A stretch of 15,987 nucleotides of DNA from DATDTB01 sp035291025. GTDB taxonomy: Archaea > Iainarchaeota > Iainarchaeia > JAFGOX01 > DATDTB01. The position numbers were made by a program, and so were the translations under genes. Under the pieces are notes generated by a model that saw only the letters and a program-made list of their open reading frames with translations, did no database searches and was not told where the DNA came from. Each line of letters begins with the position of its first letter. The stretch's first letter is position 1. The stretch is taken from assembly GCA_035291025.1 (NCBI GenBank), contig DATDTB010000068.1, forward strand, positions 1-15,987, written 5' to 3'. This document shows, one piece after another, positions 14,207 through 15,987 of the stretch.

Positions 14207-14223
14207 CGCTTTTAAGAAAAGCG
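14207..14223 (-). promoter_or_regulatory. Palindrome overlapping a TATA-like element / possible terminator of the lyase gene
   Basis: CGCTTTT and AAAAGCG flank 3 nt as a perfect 7-bp inverted repeat, 24 nt past the lyase stop. Its centre contains CTTAAAAG, a TATA-like element placed correctly for a ferredoxin transcript starting near 14187. It may act as promoter, operator or weak terminator; the short T-run after it argues against a strong terminator. Confidence 0.4.
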
Positions 14224-14246
14224 CCCCAGGCCGCCTTTAGAGCAGG

Positions 14247-15032
14247 TCAGCGTTTTGCCGCCTTTTTCTCGAACTCGCCAGGCAGCTTTTTCCCCTGCGG
14301 CCCGTAGTAGTCGTATTCGTGTTCCTCTAGGCGCCGGAATGGCTTTTCCTTCAATGACTCCTCGTGGACGTGCGCCAAAATACCCACGACGCGGGGAATG
14401 ATGAAAAAGCCCTTGGCCAGGCGCCAGTCAAAGCCCAGGTCAGAAATGCACGCGGCAATCGCGCCGTCCACGTTCAAGCACAGCTTCTTTCCCTGCGACT
14501 TCTCGATTTCCCGTTCGAGTTCCAAGGCGTAGTCCAAGTGCTCGCTCTTCAAGCCTTCTTCCTTGACCACTTCCATTAGCCGCTGCGTCCTGGGATCAGT
14601 GGTGAAAATCTTGTGCCCGTAACCCGGGAATCGCTTTTTGTGGGTCGTGAACTGGTCCACCAAGTACTTCGCGGGAACCTTTCCCTGCACGGAGTCCTGG
14701 AAAATCTTGGCGGCCTGTTCTATGGCGCCGCCGTGGTGCTCGCCTATTGCTAGGACGCCTGCGGCAATCGCGCTCCCGACGTTGCCGGCGCCCGAATAGG
14801 AAATGCGCGCCGCAGTGATTGACGGGACCGCTATTCCGTTGTCTATTGGCGCCACTAGCATTGCGTCCATCAAGCGGGCTTCCTTTTCACTTGGAAGCCT
14901 CCCGCTTAACTCCAGGAAAATGGCCTGTGAAAATGACAAGTTGCCCATTAAATCGGTTATTTCGTACCCGCGAAGGATGCTCTTGTTGTTCCGCGCGTCC
15001 GAAATCTCGGTGCGCCACTTTTTCTCGCTCAC
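14247..15032 (-). CDS. Citryl-CoA lyase (citrate-synthase family, ATP-citrate-lyase type)
   Basis: A 261-residue protein of the citrate synthase fold, homologous to the C-terminal lyase domain of ATP-citrate lyase. It is predicted to cleave citryl-CoA to acetyl-CoA and oxaloacetate. Segments that match ATP-citrate lyase closely are IGEHHGGAIEQAAKIF (96-111), GYGHKIF (137-143), LDYALELEREI (166-176) and LCLNVDGAI (184-192). The catalytic residues of citrate synthase have counterparts: His99 or His100, His140 and Asp189; Arg214 in IPRVVGILAH lies in the substrate-binding helix region. It is shorter than a normal citrate synthase, as expected for the lyase. The start is a GTG preceded by GGGGTGG. 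The synthetase subunit gene ends 33 nt upstream. Running as a citrate synthase cannot be ruled out. Confidence 0.85.
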   Translation of the reverse strand: MSEKKWRTEISDARNNKSILRGYEITDLMGNLSFSQAIFLELSGRLPSEKEARLMDAMLVAPIDNGIAVPSITAARISYSGAGNVGSAIAAGVLAIGEHHGGAIEQAAKIFQDSVQGKVPAKYLVDQFTTHKKRFPGYGHKIFTTDPRTQRLMEVVKEEGLKSEHLDYALELEREIEKSQGKKLCLNVDGAIAACISDLGFDWRLAKGFFIIPRVVGILAHVHEESLKEKPFRRLEEHEYDYYGPQGKKLPGEFEKKAAKR

Positions 15033-15065
15033 TCAAAAACCACCCCGTTATTGAACGCTAGCTAG

Positions 15066-15971
15066 TCAGGCCTTTACCGCGGTCTTGATTATTTCGCCGA
15101 GCTTGTCGTGAGTTTCCGCGACCAATACCCCTGCTTCCTTTAAGGCCTGCATCTTGCTCTCGGCCGTGCCCTTAGTTCCCTCAACTATGGCGCCGGCGTG
15201 GCCGAACTTTATCTCGCTCGGCAGCCTTGACGCGAAGCGCCCGGCAATGAACCCAGCGACTGGCTTGTTTATTTCCCCTTTTTCCACGGCCCAAGCTATT
15301 TGCTCTTCGTAGCTGCCGCCGAGTTCGCCGAAGAACACTACCCCGTGAGTGTCGTCGTCTTCCTCGAACAATTTCAACAAGTCAACGTAGTCGCTTCCAA
15401 CGAGCACATCTCCGCCCATTCCAACGACAGTGCTCTGCCCCAACCCCGCCTGCCGAACGACCCACGCGGTCTCGTTCGTCATTCCCCCGCTCTTGGAAAT
15501 CACTCCAATGTTGCCTTGCTTGTAGACGCGTTCAACGATTTCCTTCGGGCCGCCCACGACTCCAAGGCGCGCCTTCCCAGGGGAAAAAATCCCAACGGAA
15601 CTCGGGCCAACGATGCGCGCCTTGTGCTTTCGCGCGAATTCAATCATTTCAGCGGTGTCGCTTATGGCTATGTCTTCTGTGATGACGTTTACTAGCTTTA
15701 TCCCGTTCGAGATTGCCTCGAACGCGGCGTCCTTCGCGCCCGCTGGCGGGACGTAAACGACAGTGGCGCTTATTTCAGGGTGAGCCTCGACGGCTTGCGC
15801 AACGGAGTCATAGACAGGGACTCCAAGGATTGTGATGCCGCCCTTGCCGGGGGTCACGCCGGCGCTCACGGCGGTGCGGCTTTCGAGCATTGCGTGAGTG
15901 GCGCGCATTCCCTCCCTTCCAGTGATTCCCTGAACCAGGACGTGAGTGCTTTCGTCCACGAGTATCGACAT
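15066..15971 (-). CDS. Citryl-CoA synthetase small subunit / SucD-like CoA ligase alpha subunit
   Basis: A 301-residue CoA-binding, phosphohistidine-carrying subunit of the succinyl-CoA synthetase superfamily. It has the N-terminal Rossmann CoA-binding domain (GITGREGMRATHAML), GELGGS (215-220), and the active-site His258. Details favour the ATP-citrate-lyase branch over SucD: SKSGGMTNE (159-167) in place of the SucD GRSGTLTYE, and SEIKFGHAGA (252-261), which matches the SEVQFGHAGA of ATP-citrate lyase rather than the GKRMGHAGA of SucD. With the adjacent lyase this suggests a split ATP-citrate-lyase-type system, as in the separate CcsB and Ccl proteins of Hydrogenobacter. The ATP-grasp large subunit is not in the window and may lie just beyond the right edge. 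The ATG is preceded by a G-run. Standard pipelines would likely call it sucD. Confidence 0.85.
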   Translation of the reverse strand: MSILVDESTHVLVQGITGREGMRATHAMLESRTAVSAGVTPGKGGITILGVPVYDSVAQAVEAHPEISATVVYVPPAGAKDAAFEAISNGIKLVNVITEDIAISDTAEMIEFARKHKARIVGPSSVGIFSPGKARLGVVGGPKEIVERVYKQGNIGVISKSGGMTNETAWVVRQAGLGQSTVVGMGGDVLVGSDYVDLLKLFEEDDDTHGVVFFGELGGSYEEQIAWAVEKGEINKPVAGFIAGRFASRLPSEIKFGHAGAIVEGTKGTAESKMQALKEAGVLVAETHDKLGEIIKTAVKA

Positions 15972-15987
15972 ATCCGGAAACCCCCAG

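Noticed and set aside
1..15987. CRISPR array, insertion sequence, integrase or attachment site next to the tRNA
   Set aside because: No regularly spaced direct repeats, transposase or recombinase motifs, or duplicated tRNA 3' end were seen. The low-GC Fic pair is near the tRNA, but no boundary repeat was found by eye.

Overview
The window reads as part of an archaeal chromosome. Several ribosome-binding sites have the GGTGA/GGGGTGA core, complementary to the archaeal 16S rRNA tail. TATA-like boxes lie about 25-27 nt upstream of start codons in two cases, as expected for leaderless archaeal mRNAs. The single tRNA gene does not encode its CCA end. Base composition is fairly GC-rich, genes are closely packed, and many proteins are small. 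A DPANN-type or other small-genome archaeon is plausible, but nothing in the window fixes the lineage.

Layout. (1) 1-4729, plus strand: the tail of an unrecognised gene, a P2A Ca2+-type ATPase, an APC amino-acid permease and a divergent Nudix protein, all tightly spaced. (2) 4735-6465, minus: a membrane Cache-HAMP-PAS sensor with no output domain. It is divergent from (3) 6567-9081, plus: two tandem paralogous cysteine-rich mini-proteins, a lipoprotein alpha/beta hydrolase, a SAM methyltransferase and UppP. (4) 9241-9951, plus: a VIT1/CCC1 iron/manganese transporter, convergent with a TauE/SafE exporter (10024-10752, minus) whose TATA box sits inside a perfect inverted repeat. (5) 10884-12063, minus: a class II Fic protein and a small zinc-ribbon protein, visibly poorer in GC than the neighbours. 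(6) 12149-12618, minus: tRNA-Gly(CCC), preceded by a hairpin/T-tract terminator and a small unknown gene. (7) 12723-13835, plus: an unknown membrane protein and an in-frame small ORF directly after its stop. (8) 13854-15971, minus: a citryl-CoA synthetase alpha-like subunit and a citryl-CoA lyase, followed by a separately promoted [3Fe-4S]-type ferredoxin with a potentially structured leader.

How the parts may work together. The right end looks like a split, archaeal ATP-citrate-lyase-type system, with the small synthetase subunit and the lyase as separate genes; the large ATP-grasp subunit would have to lie elsewhere, possibly just beyond the right edge. The region 226-10752 is dominated by membrane transport (Ca2+, amino acids, Fe/Mn, anion or sulfur compound) and envelope functions (UppP, lipoprotein). 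The most unusual signals are the potential three-way-junction leader of the ferredoxin gene, the inverted repeat around the TauE promoter, the tandem cysteine-rich mini-proteins and the low-GC Fic/zinc-ribbon pair.
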